From Streptomyces sp. NBC_00190 (GTDB taxonomy: Bacteria; Actinomycetota; Actinomycetes; Streptomycetales; Streptomycetaceae), in assembly GCF_036203305.1 (NCBI RefSeq), contig NZ_CP108131.1:7378001-7442000 (forward strand): a DNA stretch of 64,000 nucleotides. The letters are read 5' to 3'. Both the position numbers and the translations under genes were made by a program. How positions within the stretch are numbered: the stretch's first letter is position 1; each line of letters starts with the position of its first letter. Shown piece by piece: positions 44,146 through 52,776 of this stretch. Under the pieces are notes generated by a model. The model was not told where the DNA came from. It was given only the letters and a program-made list of their open reading frames with translations, and did not search any database.

Positions 44146-44756
44146 CCTCGGCGCAGCCGTTACACCAGGACGAGGACCAGCCCGGCGCCGTCGGATCCGC
44201 CGTCCCCGGCCCGCCGCTCCCGCGCCTGGACGGCCCCTGGTCGGCACGGGTCGCGCAGGCCCGGGGAGCCGATGCGGACCTCGTGCACGGCTGGATGCGG
44301 TCACCGCACATCGACGCCTTCTGGCACCAGGCATGGCCCCGCGAGCGCTGGGTGCGCGAGCTTGCGGGGCACCTCGCCGGCGACGCCGTTCTCCCCGTCC
44401 TGATCGGCCGGGACGGCCGGCCGTTCGCGTACATCGAGATCTACCGGGTGGCGCGGGACCGCCTCGCCGGCCACTACCCGCACCTGCCCCACGACCTGGG
44501 CCTGCACATCGCCATCGGCGAGGCGAGCCGCACCGGCCAGGGCCTCGGCCGGGCCCTGCTGCGCGCGCTCGCCGAGGGCCTGCTCACCGCCGACCCCGCG
44601 TGCACGCGGGTGGTCGCCGAGCCGGACGTGACCAACGCCCCCTCGCTGAAGGCGTTCGCCGCCGCCGGTTTCCGCCACGCCGGGGAGGTCACTTTCCCTG
44701 ACAAGACCGCCGCGCTGCTCGTGCACCCGCGCCGGGAGGAGGACATGCCCCGATGA
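44142..44756 (+). CDS. GNAT N-acyltransferase (hydroxamate formation)
   Basis: 204 residues; IucB/RhbD-type GNAT. Features: DLVHGWMRSPHIDAFWHQAWP, FAYIEIYRVARDRLAGHY, HIAIGEASRTGQGLGRALLRALAEGL, RVVAEPDVTNAPSLKAFAAAGF. It acylates the N-hydroxy-diamine, with acetyl-CoA as the usual donor in this family. The start overlaps the NIS2 stop (CATGA) and the end overlaps the hydroxylase start. Confidence 0.9.
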   Translation: MTSAQPLHQDEDQPGAVGSAVPGPPLPRLDGPWSARVAQARGADADLVHGWMRSPHIDAFWHQAWPRERWVRELAGHLAGDAVLPVLIGRDGRPFAYIEIYRVARDRLAGHYPHLPHDLGLHIAIGEASRTGQGLGRALLRALAEGLLTADPACTRVVAEPDVTNAPSLKAFAAAGFRHAGEVTFPDKTAALLVHPRREEDMPR

Positions 44757-46093
44757 GCGAACCCACCAGCGAGCACGACGTGGTGGCCGTCGGCTGCGGC
44801 CCCTTCAACCTGGGGCTCGCCGCTCTCGCCTCGACGGTGGACGGCCTGGACCTGGTCGTACTGGAGGAGCAGCCCGAGCTCACCTGGCACCGGGGGATGA
44901 TGTTCGCCGACGCCTCGATGCAGGTGAACTTCCTGGCCGACCTCGTCACCCTCGTCGCACCCGGCCATCCCCTGTCGTTCCTCACCTACCTCCACGACAT
45001 GGACCGGCTCTACACCTTCACGGTGCGCGAGAACTTCTTCCCCTCCCGTCGTGAGTACGAGGACTACCTGCGCTGGGCGGCGGCGAAACTCTCCTCGGTG
45101 CGCTTCTCGCACCGCGCCGTGGAGGTCCACTGGGACGCCGCCGCCGAAACCTTCACCGTGCACGCCGTGCGCGGCGACGGCACACGCCTGCGGATGCTCG
45201 CCCGCAACCTTGTCCTGGGCATCGGCACGGCCCCGTACGTGCCGGACGCCCTCGCCGGCCTGCCGCCCTCACGACTGCTGCACACCGCCGACTACCTGTA
45301 CCGGGCGTCCGACGTGGACGGTGCCGCGAAGGTCACGGTGATCGGCTCGGGCCAGTCGGGGGCCGAGGTCACGGCCGCCCTGCTGGGGCGCAACCTCGCG
45401 GGCGGACCGGCGGTGAGCTGGCTGACGCGCACCTCCTCGTTCGCCCCGCTGGACTACACCAAGATGGTCCTGGAGATGACCACCCCCGCGTACATGGAGT
45501 ACTTCCACTCTTTGCCCGAGGAGGTACGGGACCGGCTGACCCGGGAGCAATGGCAGTTCTACAAGGGGATCTCCACCGACACCCTGGAGGAGATCCACGA
45601 ACTGCTCTACCGCCGCCAGCTGGAGCACGGACTGGCCGAGGCGGAGCTGCGCTTCGGCATCACGGTGGAGTCGGCGGCCACGGATCCGGCGGGGCGGGCG
45701 GTGCTGACCTGCCGGCACCGCGACACGGGCCTGCTCTTCGAGCACACCACCGACCTCGTGGTGGCCGCCACCGGCTACCGGGGCCGCCCGCCCGCGTTCC
45801 TGAAACCGGTCGAGGACCTGTTGCTACGGGACGGACGCGGGCGCCACCGGGTACGCCTGGACCATTCCGTCGAGCTGGCGGAAGGGGTGACCGGCCGCGT
45901 CTTCGTGGCGAACGCCGAGACCCACAGCCACGGTGTCTCCTCGCCCAATCTGGACATCGGCGCGGTGCGCAACGCCACGATCCTGAACGCGGTCACGGGC
46001 CGGGAGGTCTACCGGCTGCCGAAGCGGAGCGCGTTCACGACGTTCGAGGCCCCGCGACGGACGCTCCGGGCAGGGCCGGACGCGGTGCGCTGA
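44753..46093 (+). CDS. Lysine/diamine N-hydroxylase (IucD/DesB-like flavoprotein)
   Basis: 446 residues: FAD motif VAVGCGPFNLGLAALA, MQVNFLADLVTLVAPG, NADPH motif VIGSGQSGAEVTAALL, and late ATGYRGRPP and NAETHSHGVSSPNL. It N-hydroxylates a terminal amine of lysine, cadaverine or diaminopropane as the step before acylation. Last gene of the operon, coupled to the acyltransferase by overlap. A perfect 19-bp hairpin follows. Confidence 0.93.
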   Translation: MSEPTSEHDVVAVGCGPFNLGLAALASTVDGLDLVVLEEQPELTWHRGMMFADASMQVNFLADLVTLVAPGHPLSFLTYLHDMDRLYTFTVRENFFPSRREYEDYLRWAAAKLSSVRFSHRAVEVHWDAAAETFTVHAVRGDGTRLRMLARNLVLGIGTAPYVPDALAGLPPSRLLHTADYLYRASDVDGAAKVTVIGSGQSGAEVTAALLGRNLAGGPAVSWLTRTSSFAPLDYTKMVLEMTTPAYMEYFHSLPEEVRDRLTREQWQFYKGISTDTLEEIHELLYRRQLEHGLAEAELRFGITVESAATDPAGRAVLTCRHRDTGLLFEHTTDLVVAATGYRGRPPAFLKPVEDLLLRDGRGRHRVRLDHSVELAEGVTGRVFVANAETHSHGVSSPNLDIGAVRNATILNAVTGREVYRLPKRSAFTTFEAPRRTLRAGPDAVR

Positions 46094-46112
46094 ACGCGCC
46101 CGGAGCGGGTGC

Positions 46113-46155
46113 GGCCACCGCCCCGGACGTCGACGTGACGTCCGGGGCGGTGGCC
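46113..46155. terminator. Bidirectional hairpin terminator
   Basis: Perfect 19-bp stem (46113-46131 with 46137-46155), 5-base loop, between the siderophore operon and the convergent M4 protease. Confidence 0.85.
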
Positions 46156-46165
46156 GAGGTGTGCG

Positions 46166-47749
46166 CTACTTGACGTTGACGGCCTTCCAGGCGGCCGCCA
46201 CCTGCTGGTACTCGGCGCCGGTCGAGCCGTACAGGTCGGCCGTCGCCTGCAGGGTCGCGGTCCGCGCCCCCGCGTAGTCGGTGGTGGACGTCATGTAGGT
46301 CGAGAGCGCCTTGTACCAGATCTTGTAGGCCTTGGTCCGGCCGATGCCGGTGACCGTCGAGCCGTCGTACGTGGGCGAGTCGTAGGAGACGCCGTTGATC
46401 GTCTTCGCGCCGCTGCCCTCGGACAGCAGGTAGAAGAAGTGGTTCGCGACGCCCGAGGAGTTGTGCACGTCGAGCCGGCCCACGGACTTGGACCAGTAGT
46501 CGGCCGAGGCGCCGTCCTTGCTGGGCTTGTCCATGTAACGCAGCGGGCTGCCGTTGCCGCGGATGTCGATCTTCTCGCCGATGAGGTAGTCGCCGACGTC
46601 GCTGGAGTTGTTGGCGAAGAACTCCACCGAGGTGCCGAAGATGTCGCTGGTGGCCTCGTTGAGACCGCCCGACTCGCGGCTGTAGTTCAGCTTCGCGGTG
46701 GAGGCGGTCAGGCCGTGGCTCATCTCGTGGCCCGCGACGTCCAGGGAGGTGAGCGGCTTCTGGTTGGCGGCGCCGTCGCCGTAGGTCATGCAGAAGCAGC
46801 TGTCGTCCCAGAAGGCGTTGACGTAGGCGTTGCCGTAGTGGACGCGGGAGTAGGCGGCCTTGCCGTCGCCGGCGATGCCGTTGCGGCCGAACTCGGACTT
46901 GTAGAAGTCCCAGGTCACGGCAGCGCCGTAATGGGCGTCGACCGCGGCGGTCTGACGGTTCGACACCAGCCCGTCGCCCCACTTGTCGTCGGCGTCGGTG
47001 AAGAGGCTTCCGGTGCCGCTGGTGCCGCCGTTCAGGTCGTAGGTCTTGTGGCCGCCGCGGCCGCCGTCGGTCAGGTCGTAGGCCGACCCGTTCGGCGTGG
47101 AGCCGACCGTGACGCTGCCGGAGTACTGGCTCGTGCCGGTGCCGGTGTCGATGGCCTCGTACGAGTACAGCTCGGCGCCGGTGGCGGCGTCCGTGATCAC
47201 GTGGCGCTCGCTGGGCGTGCCGTCGGGCTGGGTGCCCGTGACGACGGCCTCGTAGGCGAAGACCGGCTTGCCGCTCGCGGCCCAGACGACCTGACGGGCG
47301 CCGGCGGGCGCGGCCTTCAGGGAGGTGCGGGCGGCGGCCGGGGCTATTCGGGCCTCGATGCCCTTGGTGGTCTTGCGGCTGCCGTCCTTCTTCTGGTGGA
47401 CCACCAGATCGCCGCCGAGGACCGGCAGTCCGGTGTAGGTGCGCTCGTAGCGCGTGTGCACCGTACCGTCGGCGTCCTTGATCACATCACGGGCCACGAG
47501 GCCCTCGTCGTCGGCCAGGCCGATGGCCCGCGCGGTGTCGGCCGCCGTGCTCTGGGCCGCGGTGATCGCCTGGGCGCGTGCGCCGGAGGTCAGGGCGAGC
47601 GAGGTCGCTCCCGCCTCGCGCTCGGCCGACGCGTTGGCCGAGCCGCTCTGGACGGAGATCGCGACCATGGCCGCCGAGGCGACGACGGCGGCGGCGCGCA
47701 GCGCTCGGGTGCGGCTGCGGGAGGTGCGGGATGAGGACGTGGGGGTCAC
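46166..47749 (-). CDS. Secreted M4 (thermolysin-like) metalloprotease
   Basis: 527 residues: signal peptide, FTP/PepSY propeptide (about 55-205) and an M4 domain. Zinc site His341-Glu342-x-x-His345 (VAGHEMSHGLT) and Glu365 (GGLNEATSD); the catalytic His region follows at DVHNSSGVANHFFYLL. Start GTG 47749 with AAGGAG upstream. A typical Streptomyces neutral protease; secreted and self-processed. It stands next to a second gluzincin with a different fold class. Confidence 0.94.
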   Translation of the reverse strand: MTPTSSSRTSRSRTRALRAAAVVASAAMVAISVQSGSANASAEREAGATSLALTSGARAQAITAAQSTAADTARAIGLADDEGLVARDVIKDADGTVHTRYERTYTGLPVLGGDLVVHQKKDGSRKTTKGIEARIAPAAARTSLKAAPAGARQVVWAASGKPVFAYEAVVTGTQPDGTPSERHVITDAATGAELYSYEAIDTGTGTSQYSGSVTVGSTPNGSAYDLTDGGRGGHKTYDLNGGTSGTGSLFTDADDKWGDGLVSNRQTAAVDAHYGAAVTWDFYKSEFGRNGIAGDGKAAYSRVHYGNAYVNAFWDDSCFCMTYGDGAANQKPLTSLDVAGHEMSHGLTASTAKLNYSRESGGLNEATSDIFGTSVEFFANNSSDVGDYLIGEKIDIRGNGSPLRYMDKPSKDGASADYWSKSVGRLDVHNSSGVANHFFYLLSEGSGAKTINGVSYDSPTYDGSTVTGIGRTKAYKIWYKALSTYMTSTTDYAGARTATLQATADLYGSTGAEYQQVAAAWKAVNVK

Positions 47750-47945
47750 TCGTACTCCTTCAAATGCCGTGGGGGGCTAGGCGGTTGAGATTGCCAGGAA
47801 GGAGCGTGTAGATGACAGGTATGCAGCAAGGATTTGACCATTTGTTGTCCGAAGACAGGTGATCGATGTTCGCTCAGCGACCGAAAATGGCACATTCCGT
47901 TTCCCCGGACGCGGTGGTGAACCGCGCCCGGGAAGCGGCCGGCTG

Positions 47946-49001
47946 CTACTGGATGCCGGGGATCTGACGGGCCTTGAACGCGGCGCGCACGGCGTCGGCG
48001 GCGCTCTTGCCGTACATGCGCTCGGCGGTGGCGATCGTCGTCAGCGCCGCGTCCTGGAAGGAGGTGCCCGGCGCGAAGCCGAACTGCGCGTTGACGATGA
48101 CGCGGTCGGCCGTCCGGGCGCCCAGGGCGCCGCGGATGTCGAAGAGCGCGCGGGACCAGATCTCGCCGTCCGCGTGCACCTCACCCTCGAGGTCGCCGTA
48201 GACCTTGTTCCCGTCGACGCGGCGCAGGCAGTGCGGGGCGGCGCTGTAGGCGATCGAGTCCCAGTCCGCGACGCAGGCCAGGTCCGCCCGCTGCGGCCAG
48301 CCGTAGGCGGCGGCCGCGTGCGACCCGACCGCCACGGCCAGGTAGTCGCCGAAGGCCTCGCCTATCGCACCGGCTTCGGGGGAGGTGCCGAAGCCGGGTA
48401 CCTGCGCCTCGTGCACCGCGTGGCCGTACTCGTGGACGATGACCTCGGCGTCCTCGGCGTCGTCGACCCCGCCCTTGCCGAAGCGGATCTCGTTCTTCTT
48501 GTCGGTGAAGAAGGAGTTGTCGGACCCCCACTGGTTGATGCGGACCGGCTGGGCCCGGTCGTTGGCCCCGGGCAGCTCTGTCCCGAAGCCCAGCGACTGC
48601 AGGTACTCCTGCGCCTCGTTGACCCAGAAATAGGCCATGACCTGCTCGAACTGGTCGTCGCTGCGGTTGTAGCCGCCGACGTCGGCGAGGTTGGCCGAGG
48701 CGCCGGTGTCCGATCTGACGTACGCCCACTTCCCCGACAGCCGGCCGCTGCCGTCGAGGCCCCGCAGGGCGGCCGTGGTGTAGGCCGAGGCGGGCACGGC
48801 CCCGGCGGAGTCCTTGGCGTCGACGAGGGTCTGGTCCCCCGAGGACTGGACGGGGTTGACCATGAAGATGCGGGCCTGGGGGAGCGGCGCGGCAGCGGAG
48901 TTCCCGGACGCCGAGGCCGGTCCGGCCAGGGTAGTCAGGGTGGCCAGCGCCAGGGTGGCGGTGGCCGCGGCGGTGAGGCCGCGGGGTGTGCGGCGAGGCA
49001 T
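47946..49001 (-). CDS. Secreted gluzincin metallopeptidase (fungalysin/M4-like)
   Basis: 351 residues: signal peptide ending near Ala-Ser-Ala, then a domain with the HExxH site His190-Glu191-Tyr-Gly-His194 (VIVHEYGHAVHE) and Glu215 (AIGEAFGDYLA), 20 residues on. The motif HEYGHAVH...GEAFGDY is closer to fungalysin-like M36 enzymes than to M4. It lacks the long propeptide. ATG 49001 is chosen because the AGGAGG site abuts the alternative ATG 49007. Likely an extracellular protease or peptidase. Confidence 0.88.
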   Translation of the reverse strand: MPRRTPRGLTAAATATLALATLTTLAGPASASGNSAAAPLPQARIFMVNPVQSSGDQTLVDAKDSAGAVPASAYTTAALRGLDGSGRLSGKWAYVRSDTGASANLADVGGYNRSDDQFEQVMAYFWVNEAQEYLQSLGFGTELPGANDRAQPVRINQWGSDNSFFTDKKNEIRFGKGGVDDAEDAEVIVHEYGHAVHEAQVPGFGTSPEAGAIGEAFGDYLAVAVGSHAAAAYGWPQRADLACVADWDSIAYSAAPHCLRRVDGNKVYGDLEGEVHADGEIWSRALFDIRGALGARTADRVIVNAQFGFAPGTSFQDAALTTIATAERMYGKSAADAVRAAFKARQIPGIQ

Positions 49002-49158
49002 GGACATCCTCCTGTGACGGGATGTGGTGCTGGTGAGGGCGTGATCCTCGCGCACCCCGGCCCCCTGCGCCAGGCCCATCTACCGGGCAGTTCGCCACCA
49101 GTCCGCCCCTATCCGGTCACACCTGATTCCCCCGATCGGCACCGCACCCGCCGCGCCC

Positions 49159-50268
49159 TCACTCGGCGGAGAGGCGGCCGCTGAGCCACTCCAGGCTCGG
49201 CGGGATCTCCCGTCCCCAGGTGATGAAGTTGTGCCCGCCGTGGTCGAGGGTGATCGACGAGACGCGCGCGGGCGCCTTCACCTTCTCGACGAACTTCTGC
49301 GTCGGCTGGTAGTTCTCCTCGCCCTGCAGGGACGTGGCGACCAGGAAGGAGGAGTTGCCCTGCGGCAGATGGTCCAGGCTCCACAGCAGGTCGGCCCGCT
49401 TCTCCTCGTCCTTGTTGCCGTGGAAGAGGTCTCCGGAGTCCTTGTCCAGCTCGGGCTTGTAGTCCGCCGACAGGCCCACACCGGCCGCATAGCTCTCCGG
49501 ATGCTCCAGTGCGACCTTCAGCGCGCAGTAGCCGCCGGTGGAATCGCCCATGATGCCCCAGCCGCGGGGTGAGGGGGTGATCCGGTAGGTACCGGACAGC
49601 GCCTGCGGCAGGTCGGTGCCGAAGAAGGTCTCGCTGGCCGGTCCGCCCGGGACGTCCACGCACTGGGTGTTGCGCGTCGGCTCGACGGTGGGCCGCATCA
49701 TGACGAGGATCATCGGCTGCATCTTCTTCTGCTTGGCCTGCGTCCACGCGGTCTTCGGGTACGGGAGCTTCTCCAGCAGGTTCTCCGTCATCCCGGGGAA
49801 GCCGGTCAGTACGACGGTGGCGGGGAAGGTCCGCTTCTCGTTGCCCTTCTGGAAGTACTCCGGCGGCAGGTACACGTAGGCGGGATTGGCTGCCTTGGAC
49901 AGCCGGCCCTGCACCATGACCTTCTCGATCTCACCGCTCAACTGGGGTGCCCCGCTGCCGGGGACCTTCGGCCGCTGCCTGCCGAGGACCTTCACGACCG
50001 AATCGCCCGAGTCCTGGGCGATGAGCGCCGGCGCGCTCTTGCGGCCCAGCAGCTCGCTCCACGATCCGTAGAGCAGGAAGGTCCGGTTCGCGGTCAGGCC
50101 GACCGAGGCGAGCAGCAGCGCCTGCACGGTGAGGATCAGCCCGATCCGGCCCAGGACCGCCCGCCCGCTCCGCCGCGCCAGGCGCGGCCACAGCCACACG
50201 GTGGCGGCGAACATCAGTGCCGTGCAGAGCACGGCGGAGACAAGGAGCGTGGTACTGGTCAGACTCAT
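49159..50268 (-). CDS. Membrane-anchored esterase (esterase D/mycolyltransferase-like fold)
   Basis: 369 residues: two hydrophobic helices at the N-terminus (about 5-28 and 40-60), then an alpha/beta domain with YVYLPPEYFQ, nucleophile Ser in GIMGDSTGGYCALK, and catalytic His (DHGGHNFITW). This is the PF00756 'putative esterase' family, which includes antigen 85 mycolyltransferases; in Streptomyces the substrate is unknown. The catalytic part should face outside. No operon partners. Confidence 0.85.
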   Translation of the reverse strand: MSLTSTTLLVSAVLCTALMFAATVWLWPRLARRSGRAVLGRIGLILTVQALLLASVGLTANRTFLLYGSWSELLGRKSAPALIAQDSGDSVVKVLGRQRPKVPGSGAPQLSGEIEKVMVQGRLSKAANPAYVYLPPEYFQKGNEKRTFPATVVLTGFPGMTENLLEKLPYPKTAWTQAKQKKMQPMILVMMRPTVEPTRNTQCVDVPGGPASETFFGTDLPQALSGTYRITPSPRGWGIMGDSTGGYCALKVALEHPESYAAGVGLSADYKPELDKDSGDLFHGNKDEEKRADLLWSLDHLPQGNSSFLVATSLQGEENYQPTQKFVEKVKAPARVSSITLDHGGHNFITWGREIPPSLEWLSGRLSAE

Positions 50269-50451
50269 GGATCAGGATGACTCTCTGTCACGTTTCGGCC
50301 CGGGCGGCGTCGCCGGGCGGCACCGCTCTGGGGTGCACATCCGGGTAGAGCGCCCTTCAGTCTGATCCGTTGCCCGACGGACTGTTCGGATTTCGGACGT
50401 TCTTGCCCGTCGGGGCAGGGCCGGGAGAGAGCCGTATGGAGTCACGCCGGG

Positions 50452-50499
50452 GTCAGGACAGCCGTCAGGACAGATGTCAGGACAGGGGTCAGGACAGGG
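50452..50499. repeat. Four tandem 12-bp units GTCAGGACAGNN
   Basis: GTCAGGACAG recurs at 50452, 50464, 50476 and 50488, exactly 12 bases apart. The last unit contains the carbonic anhydrase stop codon (50489-50491, minus strand), and on that strand each unit carries TCCTGAC. Confidence 0.8.
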
Positions 50500-51232
50500 T
50501 GCGGACGCGCTGGTCGCGCAGTTCGTAGCGGGCGGCCACCACGGCCAGTTCGCCGGCTGCCACCTTTCCGGCGAGGTCCGGCTCGGCCGCGAGTCGGCGG
50601 CTGACGCGCCGTACGTGTGCGTTCACCGTGGCGTCCACACGGGCCTCGCCGTGCTGGCCGTGGTCGATGGACGGCCGTATCTGGTCGGCCAGGTACTGGA
50701 TGTGCGCGGGGAGCGGCTCACCGGTCTCGTCGGCGTGCACCGCCGCCGCCACGGCCCCGCACGACTGGTGGGCCAGTACGAGAACCAGCGGTATGCGCAG
50801 TTCGAGGACCCCGTACGCGATGCTTCCCAGCACCGCCTCGTCGAGCACCTCACCCGCGGAGCGTACGGTCAGCAGGTCGCCCAGCCCCTGGTCGAAGACC
50901 AGCTCCGGGGGAACCCTCGAATCGACGCAGCCGAGCACGATCGCGAAGGGGTGCTGTCCCTGGACGAGGCGGCGGCGCACGGCCGCGGACTCGTGCGGGT
51001 GCTCCTGGTCCCCGGTCCGCCAGCGCTCGTTTCCGGCCGCCAGCCTGCGCAGCGCCTGGGCGGGAGTGACCGGGCGGTCCGTGGTCTCCGGCTCCCGGGC
51101 GGCGGCGGAGGCGGGGAAGGCCGGACCGAGGGCCAGGCCCGCTCCGGCGGCCGCCGTACCGGCCACGGCGGTGCGCAGCAGGGTGCGGCGGCTGTGTGAG
51201 AAGGCTGCGGGTCTGCGCGTGTTCGAATCCAT
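50489..51232 (-). CDS. Tat-exported beta-class carbonic anhydrase
   Basis: 247 residues: twin-arginine signal (SRRTLLRTAVAG) and a beta carbonic anhydrase domain with zinc ligands Cys102 (GCVDSRVPPE), His155 and Cys158 (LAHQSCGAV); the Asp104/Arg106 dyad is present. It hydrates CO2 outside the membrane. The ATG 51232 lacks a strong ribosome site; ATG 51253 is a possible alternative. The stop lies in a 12-bp repeat tract. Confidence 0.92.
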   Translation of the reverse strand: MDSNTRRPAAFSHSRRTLLRTAVAGTAAAGAGLALGPAFPASAAAREPETTDRPVTPAQALRRLAAGNERWRTGDQEHPHESAAVRRRLVQGQHPFAIVLGCVDSRVPPELVFDQGLGDLLTVRSAGEVLDEAVLGSIAYGVLELRIPLVLVLAHQSCGAVAAAVHADETGEPLPAHIQYLADQIRPSIDHGQHGEARVDATVNAHVRRVSRRLAAEPDLAGKVAAGELAVVAARYELRDQRVRTLS

Positions 51233-51455
51233 GGCCGGACCGTAACCCGCCATATGCGGAAGGAAGTTGACGTGCCGGACGTAATGGCGTGATCCGCTCG
51301 GGAGCAGGCCGGATGGGATCGGGATGATCTCATCATGCGGGAACGGCACGGCACGGCCGGGGTTCGCCCGCGGTTCGCCCGCGCGTCGGCCGCGGCTCAG
51401 GCGCGGCTCGGCGGGCCGGTCGGGTGCGTCCGGAGCCTGGCCGTAGGATGAGCGC

Positions 51456-51869
51456 GTGATCCCCGCACCGCAGCCGACGCGTCGCCGCCCTGCCGGGCCC
51501 GGCCGCCTGCTGCTGGTGCTCGCGGTACTGGCCGGTGTGCTGGCCATGCACGGTCTGGGCACCGGCGGGATGACCGCCCGGGCGCACACCACCGCGTCCG
51601 GTGCCCACGCCACGGCGGCGACCCACGAAGGGTCCGGACATCAGGCGGGCGCGGACTGCTCGCACACCGCCGGCGGACAGGGGTTCGTGCATCACGCCGA
51701 CGCCACCTGCGCCGCCACCGGGATCGTCACGGCGTACGCGCCGCCCGCGCTCGTGGCCGCCCTCCAGGGCGCGTCCCCGGCCGGGGCACTCGCCACCCGC
51801 GCGCCGGATTCGGCCGAGAGCGGGCGCGCGCCGCCCGACCTGGCGGAACTGCAACTCCTGCGGATCTAG
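51456..51869 (+). CDS. DUF6153-family protein
   Basis: 137 residues: a basic start, one hydrophobic helix (RLLLVLAVLAGVLAMHGLG) and a His/Ala-rich exported part with HTTASGAHATAATHEGSGHQ and two Cys (DCSHT, ATCAATG). Matches small Streptomyces proteins named DUF6153, often found before DUF305 genes, as here. The His clusters suggest metal handling, which is only an inference. GTG start. Confidence 0.75.
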   Translation: MIPAPQPTRRRPAGPGRLLLVLAVLAGVLAMHGLGTGGMTARAHTTASGAHATAATHEGSGHQAGADCSHTAGGQGFVHHADATCAATGIVTAYAPPALVAALQGASPAGALATRAPDSAESGRAPPDLAELQLLRI

Positions 51870-51941
51870 AGCGGTCCGCACGGCACCCCCACGGGCCGTC
51901 GTGCTCCGCCATGTCCTCACGCACCCAGGAGTCGCATCACC

Positions 51942-52586
51942 ATGAGCAAGAACCGTTCCCCGTTCAGCCGTACCGCCTTCCGCCGCACCGCGGCGGTCGT
52001 GGCCGTCGGCGCCGCCTCGTTCGTCCTCGCCGCCTGCGGCGCGGGAGACGACGGCGCCGCCGCGCACCACGGTCAGGCCCCGAAGGCACCGTCGGCCTCC
52101 TCGTCCGCCGCACAGGGCGGACACAACGCCGCCGACGTCGCCTTCGCCAAGGGGATGATCCCCCACCACCGCCAGGCCGTGGAGATGGCGGACCTCGCCC
52201 CCTCCCGGGCCGAGTCGGCCGAGGTGAAGCAGCTCGCCGCGGAGATCAAGAAGGCCCAGGACCCGGAGATCAGGACCCTCTCCGGGTGGCTGGCCTCGTG
52301 GGGTGAGCAGGCCCCCGCCGAGGGCGCCATGGACCACTCCGCCCACGGCGCGGGCGGCGGGATGATGACCGCCGGGCAGCTGGCCGAGCTGGAGAAGTCC
52401 TCCGGGAAGGCGTTCGACACCGCCTTCATGGAACTCATGATCAAGCACCACGAGGGCGCGGTCGCGATGGCGAAGACGGAGCAGGGCCAGGGCACCTTCC
52501 CCGAGGCCAGGACGATGGCCGAGGCCATCATCACCTCGCAGACCGCCGAGATCGCCAGGATGAACGGCCTCCTCGGCAAGAACTGA
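51942..52586 (+). CDS. DUF305 lipoprotein
   Basis: 214 residues: lipoprotein signal with lipobox LAAC, then a ferritin-like DUF305 domain with duplicated FAKGMIPHHRQAVEMADLA and FMELMIKHHEGAVAMAKTE motifs and Met-rich loop (GGGMMTAG). Such proteins are surface-bound and in some bacteria linked to copper. It follows the DUF6153 gene by 72 bp in the same direction and is probably co-transcribed. Confidence 0.9.
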   Translation: MSKNRSPFSRTAFRRTAAVVAVGAASFVLAACGAGDDGAAAHHGQAPKAPSASSSAAQGGHNAADVAFAKGMIPHHRQAVEMADLAPSRAESAEVKQLAAEIKKAQDPEIRTLSGWLASWGEQAPAEGAMDHSAHGAGGGMMTAGQLAELEKSSGKAFDTAFMELMIKHHEGAVAMAKTEQGQGTFPEARTMAEAIITSQTAEIARMNGLLGKN

Positions 52587-52590
52587 GCCG

Positions 52591-52620
52591 GGACGCCCGA
52601 CGCCGTTCAGCCGGGCGTCC
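52591..52620 (+). terminator. Hairpin terminator
   Basis: Arms 52591-52599 and 52612-52620 pair perfectly over 9 bp, just after the DUF305 stop. A second short hairpin (52696-52715) follows. Confidence 0.55.
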
Positions 52621-52776
52621 GGGCCGTTCGCCGAGGCAGGTGAACGAGGCAGCGGAGCTGCTGTAGGTGAGGTCTGCCGCTCCAGGACATCCTCACCACA
52701 GCGGCTCCGCTGTGGGAACGAGCCGCCATGACGGGGACGGCCGCGCCAGGGCCCGCCGTGGCGATAGGTTGGACCC

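Noticed and set aside
38954..46093. Desferrioxamine (des) cluster
   Set aside because: The des cluster has a single synthetase and order DesA-DesB-DesC-DesD; here there are two synthetases in another order.
50452..50499. Possible CRISPR array
   Set aside because: Units are 12 bp with 2-base spacers; this is a minisatellite, not repeats with unique spacers, and no cas genes are present.
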